The notes: generated from the sequence alone by a model not told the origin. Positions 1 through 8,897 are shown, numbered from the stretch's first letter. The stretch is 64,000 nucleotides of DNA from Actinoallomurus spadix (GCF_024055725.1 NZ_JAMXMX010000003.1:341845-405844), one strand, 5' to 3'. Numbers and translations: made by a program.

Positions 1-578
1 TCCGGGCGGACGGTCACCGCGCCGAGGTTTGTACCGGGGTCATCCGGGCCGGTGGCCGTGGCCACCGGAGCCGGCGTCTCCACGGCAGGGGCGGCGGGTC
101 TTCGCTCCGCCTCGACGCGGGCGTGCCGGGGCGGGACGGCCAGGCGCAGGACGTCGGACAGATTGCCCGCGTAGCGGTCGGCCACCTCGCGGGCGAGTGC
201 GGCGATCTCCGGCGTCAGCACCGGTTCGGGAGAGATGACGCGCTCGAGGAAGGACAGCCGCCCGTCGTGGTCGGTGTCCTCGGCGCGCTCGAGCAGGAAC
301 CCGTCGACCAGCTGACCGGCGAACCGCACGCGTACCCGGCAGCCGGGCACGGCCTTCTCGTCCAGGTCGGCCGGGACCAGGTAGTCGAACGGCCTATCCA
401 GGTGCGGCAGGGGAACGTCCACGGCCACGCGGGCGACCTTGAGCGTCTCCGCGGGCCGCCGCGCGCCCTTGCGCGTCTTCGCGGGGCTCTTGCGCTCGGA
501 CGGCCGGGCGGCCGCCGTCAGGCCGTCCATGCCGGGGATCTGGGGAGTGGTCCCGGTCCCCACGCCGTCGTTCGCCAC
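1..578 (-). CDS. priA: Primosomal protein N' (PriA), N-terminal part, cut by window edge
   Basis: PriA is the replication-restart protein that reloads the replicative helicase at stalled forks. The frame reads leftward from a GTG at 578 and leaves the window after about 192 codons without a stop. A basic, low-complexity leader of roughly 45 residues precedes the 3'-end DNA-binding domain, recognised from 'VAVDVPLPHLDRPFDYLV' and 'GCRVRVRFAGQLVDGFLLE'. The helicase domain and zinc-binding cysteines lie outside the window, so its integrity cannot be judged. A purine-rich GGGGGA abuts the GTG, so the exact start is uncertain. In actinobacteria priA usually follows metK closely; here a P450 and two small genes lie between. 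Confidence 0.88.
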   Translation of the reverse strand, partial: MANDGVGTGTTPQIPGMDGLTAAARPSERKSPAKTRKGARRPAETLKVARVAVDVPLPHLDRPFDYLVPADLDEKAVPGCRVRVRFAGQLVDGFLLERAEDTDHDGRLSFLERVISPEPVLTPEIAALAREVADRYAGNLSDVLRLAVPPRHARVEAERRPAAPAVETPAPVATATGPDDPGTNLGAVTVRP

Positions 579-633
579 TCCCCCGTCCTACCAGACGCCG
601 GACGCGCCGGGCGCCGGGCGCGGCCGGGCGCGG

Positions 634-975
634 TCAGGCGCCCGGAACCGACGCGGCGACCTTCTTGGGCACGACCATGCGCCAGGCGTCGACGACGAGC
701 TCACGCATCTCCTGCTCGTCGAGCATGGCCAGTCGCACCTCGACCCAGTTGAAGCGCTGGTCGGAGAGGCGGGGCAGGCGGAACTTCTCCGGCTCTCCGG
801 CGACGAGCGCGGCGCGTTCCTCCTTCGGGAACGCGAAGCCCATCCACTCCTCGTCGGCGGAGATCGCGACGTAAACGATCCTTCCGACACGGAACTTCAC
901 GCGGTCTCTGATGAGATGTTCCTCGGTGCGCGGCAGCGCCGACGCGACGCGTCGTACGTCCTCGACCGTGGCCAT
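634..975 (-). CDS. MmcQ/YjbR family protein
   Basis: A 113-residue protein of the MmcQ/YjbR family, small proteins with a double-wing fold of unsettled function (DNA binding has been proposed). The call rests on the pattern of an N-terminal 'VRRVASALP', a central 'GFAFPKEERAAL' and the C-terminal 'ELVVDAWRMVVPKK'. I chose the ATG at 975, which begins 'MATVEDVRRVA' as family members do, over an upstream in-frame start at 996. A G-rich stretch precedes it. It lies between a small ORF and priA on the same strand, with 54 bases to priA, so it may be co-transcribed with either. Confidence 0.8.
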   Translation of the reverse strand: MATVEDVRRVASALPRTEEHLIRDRVKFRVGRIVYVAISADEEWMGFAFPKEERAALVAGEPEKFRLPRLSDQRFNWVEVRLAMLDEQEMRELVVDAWRMVVPKKVAASVPGA

Positions 976-1042
976 TCCCGCCCCGCCCCTCCCCACCCAC
1001 CACCATGCCGGTCGGCCCGCACGGGGGGCCTTCGCCGGCGCT

Positions 1043-1240
1043 CTAACAGTCCGACGCGGCGCAGGTCAGTTCGACGTCCTGCGCGGCGTCCTCCACGCGG
1101 TCACGGCCCGGCGGTCCCTCCGGGACGTGGTGCCGTTCGAGCCGTGCGGCGACGGCCAGTGCCCGCAGGGAGTGGGTCCTGACGAGGCTCTGCCGGGGAC
1201 CGGCCGACCGGGACCGGCGTTCGGGGATGCTGCTGTTCAC
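1043..1240 (-). CDS. Small hypothetical protein with C-terminal cysteines
   Basis: A 65-residue ORF with no family I recognise. It starts at a GTG preceded by GGAGG at good spacing and has strongly GC-biased third positions, so it is likely translated. The N-terminal half is basic (many Arg and Ser), the middle is acidic, and it ends 'VELTCAASDC' with two cysteines five residues apart at the very C-terminus. It lies downstream of the P450 on the same strand, separated by 122 bases that hold an AT-rich palindrome. The leader-plus-short-Cys-tail layout is reminiscent of a peptide precursor, but no maturation enzyme other than the P450 is nearby. Confidence 0.55.
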   Translation of the reverse strand: MNSSIPERRSRSAGPRQSLVRTHSLRALAVAARLERHHVPEGPPGRDRVEDAAQDVELTCAASDC

Positions 1241-1321
1241 CGTTGACCTCCAGGGTGGGGAACATCACAGCGACCACAAAGGGGTCACATGTGTCTCTAA
1301 TACCCCACAGCACAAGATCAT

Positions 1322-1336
1322 TCGGAAATATTCCGA
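1322..1336. promoter_or_regulatory. AT-rich palindrome, candidate operator
   Basis: TCGGAA-ATA-TTCCGA is a perfect inverted repeat with a 3-base spacer in the AT-rich stretch between the P450 and the small ORF. It lies about 80 bases upstream of the small ORF's start, in a position suited to control its promoter. The binding protein is unknown. Confidence 0.35.
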
Positions 1337-1362
1337 TAAGTGAATAAATCACCGATCGTCGA

Positions 1363-2577
1363 TCAGGCCGCGGTGAACGTCACGGGCAGGTGGTGCGGGC
1401 CGCGCAGGCCGCCCGCCTGGCGCGAGAGCTCCGCGTACGGCACGGCGAGAGCCAGGTCATCGAGCCGGCGCAGCGCCGTGCCGATGGCGATCCGCCCCTC
1501 CAACCGGGCCAGGGGAGCGCCGAGACAGTAGTGGGCGCCGTGGCCGAAGGCCAGATGGGCGCCTGCGGGGCGTGTCACGTCGAGGCGGTCCGCGTCGGGG
1601 AACTCCCCCGGGTCGCGGTCGGCGATCGCCGTGGCGACGATGACCGTCGCACCCCGGGGTACGCGCACTCCCCCGATCTCCAGGTCCTCCGCCGCGACGC
1701 GCAGGACGCCCGGGTCGACCGGCCCGTCCCAGCGCAGGAACTCCTCGACCGCCCCCGGCAGCAGACCCGGATCGTCGCGGAGGAGCTTGAGCTGATCGGG
1801 GTGGGCGAGCAGCGCCGCGATCCCGTTGCCGATCAGGTTGACCGTCGTCACGTAGCCGGCGACCAGCAGCAGGAAGGCCATCGCGACCAGTTCGCCCTCG
1901 TCGAGCCGCTGCTCCTGGTCCGTGGCGGTGATCAGCGCGCCGAGCAGGTCGTCGTCGGGATCGGTCCGCTTGGCCGCCAGAAGCCCTTCCAGGTACGCCC
2001 ACATTCGCCGCCACGCCCGGTCCATCGCCGCGAGGTCGGGCCGGTCGGGATGCTGGGTGAGCATGACGTTCGTCCACTCCTGGAAGCCGTCCCGGTCCGC
2101 CGGGGGAACGCCGAGCAGCTCGCTGATCACCGTGACCGGCAGGGGCAGCGCGAAGTCCTCGATCAGGTCGGCCCGGCCGGCCGGAGCGATCGCGTCCAGC
2201 AGCCGGTCCGTGATCTCCTGCACCCGGGGTTCGAGCTCCGCGACCCGGCGCGCCGTGAACGCCTGGGACACCAGGCGGCGCAGTCGCGTGTGGTCGGGCG
2301 GATCGAGACGGATCATGCTCCGCAGGGCGGCGTCCCGTTCCGCGGCGGGCAGCTGTTCCAGGAGCCGGGGGTCCGTCGCCAGGCGGAGATCGTTGCTCAG
2401 GCGGGGATCGGTGAGCGCCTCACGCGCGTCGTCATAGCGGGTGACCAGCCACGCCTCCAGCCCGCGCACCGTGACGACCCGGCGGACCGGGCCGCCTTCG
2501 CGGAGCTCCCGGTAGAACGGGTACGGGTCGGCCACGAAGGCCGGATCGCCGTACGGGAACACGATCGACTCGCTCAT
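1363..2577 (-). CDS. Cytochrome P450
   Basis: A 404-residue soluble bacterial cytochrome P450 (class I type, needing an external ferredoxin and reductase). The haem-thiolate loop is 'FGHGAHYCLGAPLARLE', with the proximal cysteine, and the K-helix ExxR is in 'EEFLRWDGP'. The I-helix reads 'LLLVAGYVTTVNLIG', so the usual acidic residue before the conserved Thr is Val. The start at 2577 ('MSESIVFPYGDPAF') fits the family better than an upstream in-frame start at 2670. It sits between metK and priA, where other actinobacteria have no P450, and no ferredoxin gene is adjacent. Sequence resembles the CYP105/107 group; substrate unknown. Metabolic tailoring or detoxification are both possible. Confidence 0.93.
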   Translation of the reverse strand: MSESIVFPYGDPAFVADPYPFYRELREGGPVRRVVTVRGLEAWLVTRYDDAREALTDPRLSNDLRLATDPRLLEQLPAAERDAALRSMIRLDPPDHTRLRRLVSQAFTARRVAELEPRVQEITDRLLDAIAPAGRADLIEDFALPLPVTVISELLGVPPADRDGFQEWTNVMLTQHPDRPDLAAMDRAWRRMWAYLEGLLAAKRTDPDDDLLGALITATDQEQRLDEGELVAMAFLLLVAGYVTTVNLIGNGIAALLAHPDQLKLLRDDPGLLPGAVEEFLRWDGPVDPGVLRVAAEDLEIGGVRVPRGATVIVATAIADRDPGEFPDADRLDVTRPAGAHLAFGHGAHYCLGAPLARLEGRIAIGTALRRLDDLALAVPYAELSRQAGGLRGPHHLPVTFTAA

Positions 2578-2705
2578 CCGGCCCCCCGGCCCGGTCACGA
2601 CGGCGGCGGGCTCCGCCGTCCGTACGTCCTGGTCTCCCCGCCCCGACCGGCCCTCAAGCCTCACGACCACGGCGCCGACCGCCCGGGCACCCGCCCGGAA
2701 AGGGC

Positions 2706-2739
2706 GAGGCCGCCCTGGACCGGTGTCCGGGGCGGCCTC
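2706..2739 (-). terminator. Hairpin downstream of metK
   Basis: GAGGCCGCCC pairs with GGGCGGCCTC around a 14-base loop, 19 bases beyond the metK stop. There is no T-run on the minus strand, as is common for terminators in high-GC actinomycetes. It separates metK from the P450. Confidence 0.6.
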
Positions 2740-2757
2740 GTACGGGCGTGGAGCGGG

Positions 2758-3951
2758 TCAGAGACCGGCGGCCGACTTCAGGGCGTCGGCGCGGTCCGTG
2801 CGCTCCCAGGAGAAGTCCGGCTCCTCGCGGCCGAAGTGGCCGTACGCCGCGGTCTGGGAGTAGATCGGGCGCAGCAGGTCGAGGTCGCGGATGATCGCGG
2901 CCGGGCGGAGGTCGAAAACCTCGAGGACGGCCTCCTGGATCTTCTCGACGGGGAGCTTCTCGGTGCCGAAGGTCTCGATGAAGAGGCCGACCGGGTGGGC
3001 CTTGCCGATCGCGTACGCGACCTGGGCCTCGCAGCGGTCGGCGAGACCGGCGGCGACGACGTTCTTGGCGACCCAGCGCATGGCGTACGCGGCGGAGCGG
3101 TCCACCTTGGACGGGTCCTTGCCGGAGAACGCGCCGCCACCGTGGCGGGCCATGCCGCCGTAGGTGTCGATAATGATCTTGCGGCCGGTGAGGCCCGCGT
3201 CGCCCATCGGGCCGCCGATCTCGAAGCGGCCGGTCGGGTTGACCAGGAGGCGGTAACCCTCGGTGTCAAGGTCGAGGTCGGCGACGACGGGGTCGACGAC
3301 GTGCTCCTTGATGTCCGGGGTCAGCAGGTCGCTGAGGCTGATGTCGGGAGCGTGCTGGGAGGACACGACGACCGTGTCGAGCCGGACCGGGCGGTCGCCG
3401 TCGTACTCGATCGTGACCTGGGTCTTGCCGTCCGGGCGGAGGTAGGGCACCACGCCGCTGTTGCGGACGGCGGACAGGCGCCGGGCCAGCCGGTGCGCGA
3501 GGGTGATCGGCAGCGGCATGAGCTCGGGGGTCTCGCGGCAGGCGTAGCCGAACATCAGGCCCTGGTCGCCGGCGCCCTGCCGGTCGAGCTCGTCGGAGCC
3601 CTCGCCCTCGCGGGTCTCGTAGGCGTCGTCGACGCCCTGCGCGATGTCGGGCGACTGGGCGCCGATGGACACGGACACGCCGCAGGAGTGGCCGTCGAAG
3701 CCCTTGCTGGAGGAGTCGTAGCCGATCTCGAGGATCTTCTCCCGGATGACGCCCGGGATGTCCACGTACGTCTCGGTGGTCACCTCGCCCGCGACGTGGA
3801 CCTGCCCGGTCGTGATCAGCGTCTCGACGGCGACGCGGCTGCGCACGTCGTCCTTCAGCATCGCGTCGAGGATCGCGTCACTGATCTGGTCGGCGATCTT
3901 GTCCGGGTGACCTTCCGTCACGGACTCGGAGGTGAACAGGCGACGTGACAC
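2758..3951 (-). CDS. metK: S-adenosylmethionine synthase
   Basis: MetK makes S-adenosylmethionine from ATP and methionine in the cytoplasm. The 397-residue protein has the usual length. It begins '[20 protein letters not shown]', containing the conserved GHPDK methionine-binding segment, and carries '[10 protein letters not shown]' and the P-loop-like '[20 protein letters not shown]'. The GTG start at 3951 has AAGGAG eight bases upstream. It follows coaBC by 115 bases on the same strand, the standard actinobacterial gmk-rpoZ-coaBC-metK order. The leader contains a short TTCTCC-GGT-GGAGAA hairpin (4003-4017); no known SAM riboswitch is recognisable. Confidence 0.98.
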   Translation of the reverse strand: MSRRLFTSESVTEGHPDKIADQISDAILDAMLKDDVRSRVAVETLITTGQVHVAGEVTTETYVDIPGVIREKILEIGYDSSSKGFDGHSCGVSVSIGAQSPDIAQGVDDAYETREGEGSDELDRQGAGDQGLMFGYACRETPELMPLPITLAHRLARRLSAVRNSGVVPYLRPDGKTQVTIEYDGDRPVRLDTVVVSSQHAPDISLSDLLTPDIKEHVVDPVVADLDLDTEGYRLLVNPTGRFEIGGPMGDAGLTGRKIIIDTYGGMARHGGGAFSGKDPSKVDRSAAYAMRWVAKNVVAAGLADRCEAQVAYAIGKAHPVGLFIETFGTEKLPVEKIQEAVLEVFDLRPAAIIRDLDLLRPIYSQTAAYGHFGREEPDFSWERTDRADALKSAAGL

Positions 3952-4066
3952 GTAGGTGCACTCCTTGCAGCGGCTGCTGACTGACGTAGCAGGATTGTCT
4001 GGTTCTCCGGTGGAGAAGTCTAACCGGGCCCGCTCCAGCGCCGCTTGAGGCGCAGGCGGACGGGCT

Positions 4067-5287
4067 TTACTTTAGCCGCCCGGCCACCTGATCCCATACG
4101 ACGTCGGCGAGCGCCTCCTTCGAACCGCGCGGCACGTCGACGGACGCGCCGTCGGCCGAGAGGATCACGGCGGCGTTGTCGGGGGCGCCGAAGGTCAGCC
4201 GCTCCCCCACCTCGTTGACGACGAGCAGGTCACAGCCCTTGCGGGCGAGTTTCTCCCGGCCGTTGCGGAGCACGTCGTTCGTCTCGGCGGCGAAGCCGAC
4301 GACCACCTGCCCGGGGCGGCGGGCGGTGACGAGCTCGACGAGGACATCGGGGTTCTTGACGAGGCGGATCGGCTCCGGCTCGGCCCCGTCCGTCTTCTTT
4401 ATCTTGACGTCGCGGTAGCCGTCCGGCCGGAAGTCGGCCACCGCCGCGGCCATGATCACGGCGTCGGCCTCGCCGGCCGCCTTGAGCACCGCGTCGCGCA
4501 GTTCGAGCGCGGATCCGACGCGCACGACCTCCGCGCCCGCCGGATCCGGCAGCGCGACGTTCGCGGCGACCAGCGTGACCCGGGCGCCGCGCGCGAGCGC
4601 GGTCCGCGCGAGGGCGTAGCCCTGCAGCCCGGACGAACGGTTGCCGATGAACCGCACCGGGTCGATGGGCTCGCGGGTGCCGCCCGCCGACACGACGACG
4701 TGACGGCCGGCGAGGTCGGCCGGCAGGTCCTTCCGCGCGAGGATCAGGCGGGCGGCGTCGAACAGCGCGTCCGGGTCGGGCAGCCGTCCCTTGCCGGAGT
4801 CGGCGCCCGTCAGCCGCCCGACGGCCGGCTCGATCACGACACACCCCCGGGAGCGCAGCGTCGCGACGTTGGCCTGGGTCGCGGGATGCTCCCACATCTC
4901 GGTGTGCATCGCGGGCGCGAACACGACCGGGCACCGGGCCGTCAGGAGGGTGTTGGTCAGCAGGTCGTCGGCGAGACCGTGCGCCGCCCTGGCGAGCAGG
5001 TCGGCGGTGGCCGGGGCGACGAAGACGAGGTCGGCGCCCTGCCCGAGGCGGACGTGCGGCACCTCGGCGACGCCCGACCAGACCTCGGTGGTCACGGGCT
5101 CGCCGGACAACGCGGCCCAGGTCGGCTCGCCGACGAAGCGCAACGCGTCACGCGTCGGGATGACCCGGACGTCGTGGCCGGACTCGGTCAGCCGCCGGAG
5201 CAGCTCGCAGACCTTGTACGCCGCGATGCCGCCGCCCACGCCGAGGAGCACGCGGGGCCGCCGGGACGGTGCCGGGACCTCGCTCAC
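4067..5287 (-). CDS. coaBC: Bifunctional phosphopantothenoylcysteine decarboxylase / phosphopantothenate-cysteine ligase
   Basis: CoaBC carries out two consecutive steps of coenzyme A synthesis: CTP-dependent joining of cysteine to 4'-phosphopantothenate, then FMN-dependent decarboxylation. The N-terminal CoaC flavoprotein domain starts '[20 protein letters not shown]' and includes the active-site '[13 protein letters not shown]'. The C-terminal CoaB domain begins near residue 190 ('[19 protein letters not shown]') and contains '[10 protein letters not shown]' and 'KIKKTDG'. At 406 residues it is full length. The GTG start at 5287 gives the expected N-terminus. It lies 93 bases after rpoZ and before metK in a conserved housekeeping cluster. 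Confidence 0.97.
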   Translation of the reverse strand: MSEVPAPSRRPRVLLGVGGGIAAYKVCELLRRLTESGHDVRVIPTRDALRFVGEPTWAALSGEPVTTEVWSGVAEVPHVRLGQGADLVFVAPATADLLARAAHGLADDLLTNTLLTARCPVVFAPAMHTEMWEHPATQANVATLRSRGCVVIEPAVGRLTGADSGKGRLPDPDALFDAARLILARKDLPADLAGRHVVVSAGGTREPIDPVRFIGNRSSGLQGYALARTALARGARVTLVAANVALPDPAGAEVVRVGSALELRDAVLKAAGEADAVIMAAAVADFRPDGYRDVKIKKTDGAEPEPIRLVKNPDVLVELVTARRPGQVVVGFAAETNDVLRNGREKLARKGCDLLVVNEVGERLTFGAPDNAAVILSADGASVDVPRGSKEALADVVWDQVAGRLK

Positions 5288-5380
5288 CGGCGGGCCCGTT
5301 CACCGGGCACGGTGTGACACCCGCGGGACGACGCCGGCGCGTCATGGGCGCGACGCGCCCCGGGGCCGCCGGAGGACAAC

Positions 5381-5647
5381 TCAGGCGCCTTCGATGGCCT
5401 CGGAGTGAAGCAGGCCCTCGCGGACCTCGCGCAGCGCGATCGACAGCGGCTTCTCCTGAACCTGGGTCTCCACCAGGGGACCGACGTACTCCAGGAGGCC
5501 CTCGCCGAGCTGGGCGTAGTAGGCGTTGATCTGGCGGGCCCGCTTGGCCCCCATGATCACAAGGCTGTACTTGCTGTCAACGATCTTGAGAAGGTCGTCG
5601 ATCGGCGGGTTGGTGATGCCTTCGGCACCAGGGGCATTCGATGCCAC
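5381..5647 (-). CDS. rpoZ: RNA polymerase omega subunit
   Basis: The 88-residue omega subunit helps assemble RNA polymerase by chaperoning the beta' subunit. It contains '[20 protein letters not shown]' followed by '[19 protein letters not shown]', typical of actinobacterial RpoZ, and ends in an acidic 'HSEAIEGA'. The GTG at 5647 is preceded by an AAGG-containing purine stretch. The same frame stays open upstream through the gmk gene, but that extension is opposite-phase gmk sequence and not part of the protein. It is 14 bases from the gmk stop, so the two are co-transcribed. Confidence 0.96.
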   Translation of the reverse strand: MASNAPGAEGITNPPIDDLLKIVDSKYSLVIMGAKRARQINAYYAQLGEGLLEYVGPLVETQVQEKPLSIALREVREGLLHSEAIEGA

Positions 5648-5661
5648 TCCTGCGCCTTCCG

Positions 5662-6318
5662 CTAGTCGGAGTTCGGTGGTTGTGCAGCCAGCAAGGCTAC
5701 CAGCTCGGCGCAGACGTCCTGGACCGACGTGTTGACCAGGGTGACGTCGAACTCCTTCTCGGCCGCCAGTTCGGTACGGGCGGCGTCGAGCCGGCGTTCG
5801 ATCACCTCGGGCGGCTCGGTACCGCGGCCGACGAGACGGCGGACGAGCTCGTCCCACGACGGCGGCGCGAGGAACACGAACAGCGCCTCCGGCATGGCCG
5901 CGTGCACCTGGCGGGCGCCCTGCAGGTCGATCTCGAGCAGGACCGGCACGCCGGCTTCGAGGTGCTCCTGCACCGCGCGGCGCGGCGTGCCGTAACGATT
6001 GCCCGCGAACTCGGCCCACTCGAGCAACTCCCCCTCGCCGACGAGCCGATCGAACTCGGCACCGTCGACGAAGAAGTAGTGCACACCGTGCACCTCGCCA
6101 GGACGAGGGGCACGAGTTGTCACCGAGACCGACAGCCACACCTCCGGGTGGGCACGCCGGATCTCGGCGACGACCGTGCTCTTGCCGACGCCGGACGGCC
6201 CGGAGAGGACCGTCAGGCGCCTGGACGGGATGGAGCCGCCCGCCACGGGGGTGGCGGAACCGGCCGCGGCGGTCTGCCCGCCGCGCCCGTCCGAGGCGAG
6301 TCGATCAGCGATTTCCAC
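5662..6318 (-). CDS. gmk: Guanylate kinase
   Basis: Guanylate kinase phosphorylates GMP to GDP with ATP. The P-loop is '[13 protein letters not shown]', followed by the GMP-binding '[20 protein letters not shown]' and '[14 protein letters not shown]'. The start is uncertain. The GTG at 6318 gives 218 residues and overlaps the mihF stop by 14 bases. An internal GTG at 6246 would give 194 residues, nearer the usual family length, with the P-loop close to the N-terminus. The conserved order mihF-gmk-rpoZ supports translation coupled to mihF. Confidence 0.95.
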   Translation of the reverse strand: MEIADRLASDGRGGQTAAAGSATPVAGGSIPSRRLTVLSGPSGVGKSTVVAEIRRAHPEVWLSVSVTTRAPRPGEVHGVHYFFVDGAEFDRLVGEGELLEWAEFAGNRYGTPRRAVQEHLEAGVPVLLEIDLQGARQVHAAMPEALFVFLAPPSWDELVRRLVGRGTEPPEVIERRLDAARTELAAEKEFDVTLVNTSVQDVCAELVALLAAQPPNSD

Positions 6319-6631
6319 CGCCGCCGAACTCACGCTCGAGAGCGGCGCGCTGGTTGGCGCCGAGACCCCGCACGCGGCGGGACTCGGCGATACCGAGCCG
6401 CTCCATGATCTGCTTGGCACGGACCTTGCCGACGCCAGGCAGGGACTCCAGCAGAGCCGACACCTTCATCTTGCCGATGACGTCGTCGGCCTGCCCATCC
6501 TTCAGAACCTCAGCGAGGGAGGTACCCCCGTGCTTGAGCCGGTCTTTGACCTCGGCACGCTCTTTGCGAGCCTTTGCAGCCTTTTCCAGGGCTGCGGCGC
6601 GCTGTTCAGGGGTTAGGGGCGGAAGCGCCAC
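6305..6631 (-). CDS. mihF: Actinobacterial integration host factor
   Basis: MihF (sIHF in Streptomyces) is a small nucleoid protein that bends DNA and affects development and antibiotic production; it is unrelated in sequence to enterobacterial IHF. The 108 residues include '[20 protein letters not shown]', a helix-two-turns-helix of the H2TH type, and '[20 protein letters not shown]' at the C-terminus. The GTG at 6631 is preceded by GAGGTG. It leads the mihF-gmk-rpoZ-coaBC-metK cluster. The long AT-rich upstream stretch (about 6660-6790) probably holds its promoter. Confidence 0.96.
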   Translation of the reverse strand: MALPPLTPEQRAAALEKAAKARKERAEVKDRLKHGGTSLAEVLKDGQADDVIGKMKVSALLESLPGVGKVRAKQIMERLGIAESRRVRGLGANQRAALEREFGGGGNR

Positions 6632-6845
6632 GCCGGGTCACCTCGTGTTTCCACTCGATTGAGTCGGACGGCTTGGGAACCTAGCGAGTTCAGGGCCCAT
6701 AAAGCAACGTGAAAGGCCATATAGCCCTGTTTTAAGTTACGGATGTCACTCTATGCGTCGTCCTCATCACTCACTGTATTGAAAGTAGGGGGTTCTTACA
6801 CCCCGAACCGTACGACGGCCTGGCGTTTCTTGCGAGGGGAAAACG

Positions 6846-7007
6846 ATGCAGTCAAGCGATCCCGACACCCGCCGCCGGACCCCGTTCGCCACGCGACCGG
6901 ATCGGCCGTCCACCGGCCCGGCGTTCGGCGTCCATGGCGACGTCCCCGGCGGCGCCCCGCCGTGTGGCCGGTCCGGCCGGCCACCCGTACGGCGGTGCGC
7001 GCGCTGA
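6846..7007 (+). CDS. Possible small basic protein upstream of mihF
   Basis: A 53-codon ORF starting 'MQSSDPDTRRRTPFATRPD' has an AGGGG ribosome-binding site six bases before its ATG and sits downstream of an AT-rich region that could hold a promoter divergent from mihF. Against it, the composition (Arg, Pro, Gly) is what random high-GC sequence gives, and its 3' end runs into the 68-bp repeat. No family is recognised. Confidence 0.2.
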   Translation: MQSSDPDTRRRTPFATRPDRPSTGPAFGVHGDVPGGAPPCGRSGRPPVRRCAR

Positions 7008-7173
7008 GCCGGCGTAGCGGCGGGCGCCGCCAGGCCGGGCCCGTCAGACCCCCGGTACGGCGGTGCGCACGCTGAACCGACGTGACGGCGCGCCCCGCCG
7101 CATCGGGCCCGTCAGACCCCCGGTACGGCAATGCGCACTGAACCAGTGTGCGGCGCGCCCTGCCGCGTCGGGA
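6987..7173. repeat. 68-bp tandem repeat between pyrF and mihF
   Basis: A GTACGG-anchored unit recurs at 6987, 7055 and 7123, exactly 68 bases apart. A 25-base segment containing GGGCCCGTCAGACCCCC is identical at 7036 and 7104. Copy 1 is degenerate and copy 3 is slightly shortened. The last unit runs into the pyrF 3' end, whose stop region (7174 onward) itself aligns with the unit, so the array looks like outward duplication of the pyrF tail. The rest of the 542-base gap (6632-6986) holds the mihF promoter region and one doubtful small ORF. Confidence 0.8.
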
Positions 7174-7872
7174 TCAGGCCGCGCCGGTGCGGCGGAGCGC
7201 CGCCGCGATGCCCGCCGCCGCCGCGCCCGGGTCCGGGGCGCCGGTGATGGGCCGGCCGATGACGAGGAGGTCGGCTCCGGCCGCGAGGGCCTCCTCGGGG
7301 GTGGCGACCCGCGCCTGGTCCTGTGTCGCGGCGCCCGCGGGCCGTACGCCCGGCGTGATGAGCGTGATGTCCGGACCGACCTCCGCCCGGACGTCCGCGA
7401 CCTCCCGGGGGGAGCACACGAGCGCCTGGGCCCCCGCTCCGACCGCGAGAGCCGCCATACGGCGCACGACGTCGGAGGCCGACCCCTCGAGTCCCAGCCC
7501 GGCCAGATCGGCCTCTGAGAGCGACGTGAGGACCGTGACGGCCGCGATCTTGGTCTGCGGGGCCGCCTCGACGGCCGCGCGGATCATGGCGGCGCCTCCG
7601 CCGGCGTGCACGGTGAGGTACGCCGGCTTGAGCCGGGACACCGCGTGCGCGGCACCCGCGACGGTCGCCGGGATGTCGTGCAGCTTCAGGTCGAGGAAGA
7701 CCTTGACGCCGCTGGCGCCGCGGACGCTGGCGACGACGTCGGGGCCGTACCGCAGGTACAGTTCCAGGCCGACCTTGACGGTGCTGACGTGCGGGGTGAC
7801 CAGCGCGGCCCAGCGCGCGGCGGTCTCGAGGTCCGCCGCGTCGAGGGCGACGGCGATGGGAGCGGTGTTCAC
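7174..7872 (-). CDS. pyrF: Orotidine 5'-phosphate decarboxylase
   Basis: PyrF performs the last step of UMP synthesis, decarboxylating OMP. The catalytic segment 'KVFLDLKLHDIPATVAGA' with the Asp-Lys-Asp pattern is present, as are 'TVHAGGGAAMIRAA' and the phosphate-binding 'VIGRPITGAPDP'. The 232-residue length and the N-terminus 'VNTAPIAVALDAAD' fit the actinobacterial type. The GTG start at 7872 overlaps the pyrD stop by four bases (GTGA). It is the last gene of the pyr operon. Confidence 0.97.
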   Translation of the reverse strand: MNTAPIAVALDAADLETAARWAALVTPHVSTVKVGLELYLRYGPDVVASVRGASGVKVFLDLKLHDIPATVAGAAHAVSRLKPAYLTVHAGGGAAMIRAAVEAAPQTKIAAVTVLTSLSEADLAGLGLEGSASDVVRRMAALAVGAGAQALVCSPREVADVRAEVGPDITLITPGVRPAGAATQDQARVATPEEALAAGADLLVIGRPITGAPDPGAAAAGIAAALRRTGAA

Positions 7873-8897
7873 TGGCTGGTCTCCTGTTCGATCGGCTCGG
7901 CCCCGCCCGCGCCGGCGGTGTCCCCGGCGACCGTCAGGCCGACGTTGGGGTCGATGCGGCGGTGGAGGCTCCCCGCCGGCTTGTGCGCGAGCCCCACGAC
8001 GTCGGCGAGCCGGTCGATGCCGCGCTCCTTCAACGCCCCCTCGAGCTCGCGCAGGACCCGTGCGCACGCGGACGGGTCGTGCAGGGTGGCCGTGCCCACG
8101 GCGACGGCCGAGGCGCCCGCCAGGACGAACTCCAGGGCGTCCAGGCCGGTCCGGATCCCGCCGATCCCGACGATGGGCACCTCCGGCAGCGCGGCGTGCA
8201 CCTGGTAGACGCAGCGGACCGCCACGGGGCGGATCGCCGGCCCGGACAGCTCGCCGGTGACGCCGGCGAGCGCGGGGCGGAGCGTGGTCGTGTCGATGGC
8301 CATGCCGTGCAGCGTGTTGATCATCGACAGGCCGTCGGCTCCGGCGTCGGCGCACGCCATGGCGACGCCGACGATGTCGGTGACGTCGGCCGACAGCTTG
8401 GCCAGGACGGGGATCCGGCGGGGGGCGCTCGCGCGCACGGCGCGCACGAGGCGCGCGGCGGCCGACGGGTGGGCCGCGAACGTCGAGCCCCGGTTCTCGA
8501 CGTCGGGACACGAGAGGTTGATCTCCACGGCGGCGACGCCGGGCGCGTCACCGAGCAGGCGGGCCACCTCGGTGTACTCCCGCACGCTGCCGCCGGCGAT
8601 CGACACGATGACGCGGGCGTCCCGCTCGGCCAGCCAGGGCAGGTCGCGGCTCAGGAACGTCTCGATGCCCGGGCCCTGCAGCCCGGCGGCGTTCAGGACG
8701 CCGGAGGGCGTCTCGGCGAGCCGGGGCCCGGGTCGGCCGGCGCGCGGCTGCGGGGTGAGGGACGGCGTCACGAGGGCGCCGAGGCGGCCGACGTCGAAGA
8801 AGCGGCCGAGTTCGCGGCCGGTCCCGCCGCAGCCGGCCGCGGTCAGCACCGGGTTCGGCAGTGTGAGCCCGCCGAGGCGGGTCTCCAGGTTCGTCAT
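7869..8897 (-). CDS. pyrD: Dihydroorotate dehydrogenase, class 1B catalytic subunit
   Basis: This FMN enzyme oxidises dihydroorotate to orotate and, as class 1B, passes electrons to NAD through PyrK. Features seen are 'NPVLTAAGCGGTGRELG' near the N-terminus, 'VEINLSCPDVENRG' with the base cysteine of class 1 enzymes, and the FMN-phosphate site 'IGIGGIRTGLDALEF'. The 342-residue protein is somewhat long because of an Ala/Gly/Glu-rich C-terminal tail. The ATG at 8897 overlaps the pyrK stop (ATGA), and pyrK is directly upstream, supporting class 1B. Confidence 0.96.
   Translation of the reverse strand: MTNLETRLGGLTLPNPVLTAAGCGGTGRELGRFFDVGRLGALVTPSLTPQPRAGRPGPRLAETPSGVLNAAGLQGPGIETFLSRDLPWLAERDARVIVSIAGGSVREYTEVARLLGDAPGVAAVEINLSCPDVENRGSTFAAHPSAAARLVRAVRASAPRRIPVLAKLSADVTDIVGVAMACADAGADGLSMINTLHGMAIDTTTLRPALAGVTGELSGPAIRPVAVRCVYQVHAALPEVPIVGIGGIRTGLDALEFVLAGASAVAVGTATLHDPSACARVLRELEGALKERGIDRLADVVGLAHKPAGSLHRRIDPNVGLTVAGDTAGAGGAEPIEQETSQ

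Noticed and set aside
2578..2757. Search for a biarylitide-type MRYYH mini-gene before the P450
   Set aside because: No such pentapeptide ORF is present in the region upstream of the P450 start.
1390..3948. 852-codon open frame opposite the P450 and metK
   Set aside because: It is the antisense shadow of two clear genes in very GC-rich DNA, has no ribosome-binding site and no recognisable domain.
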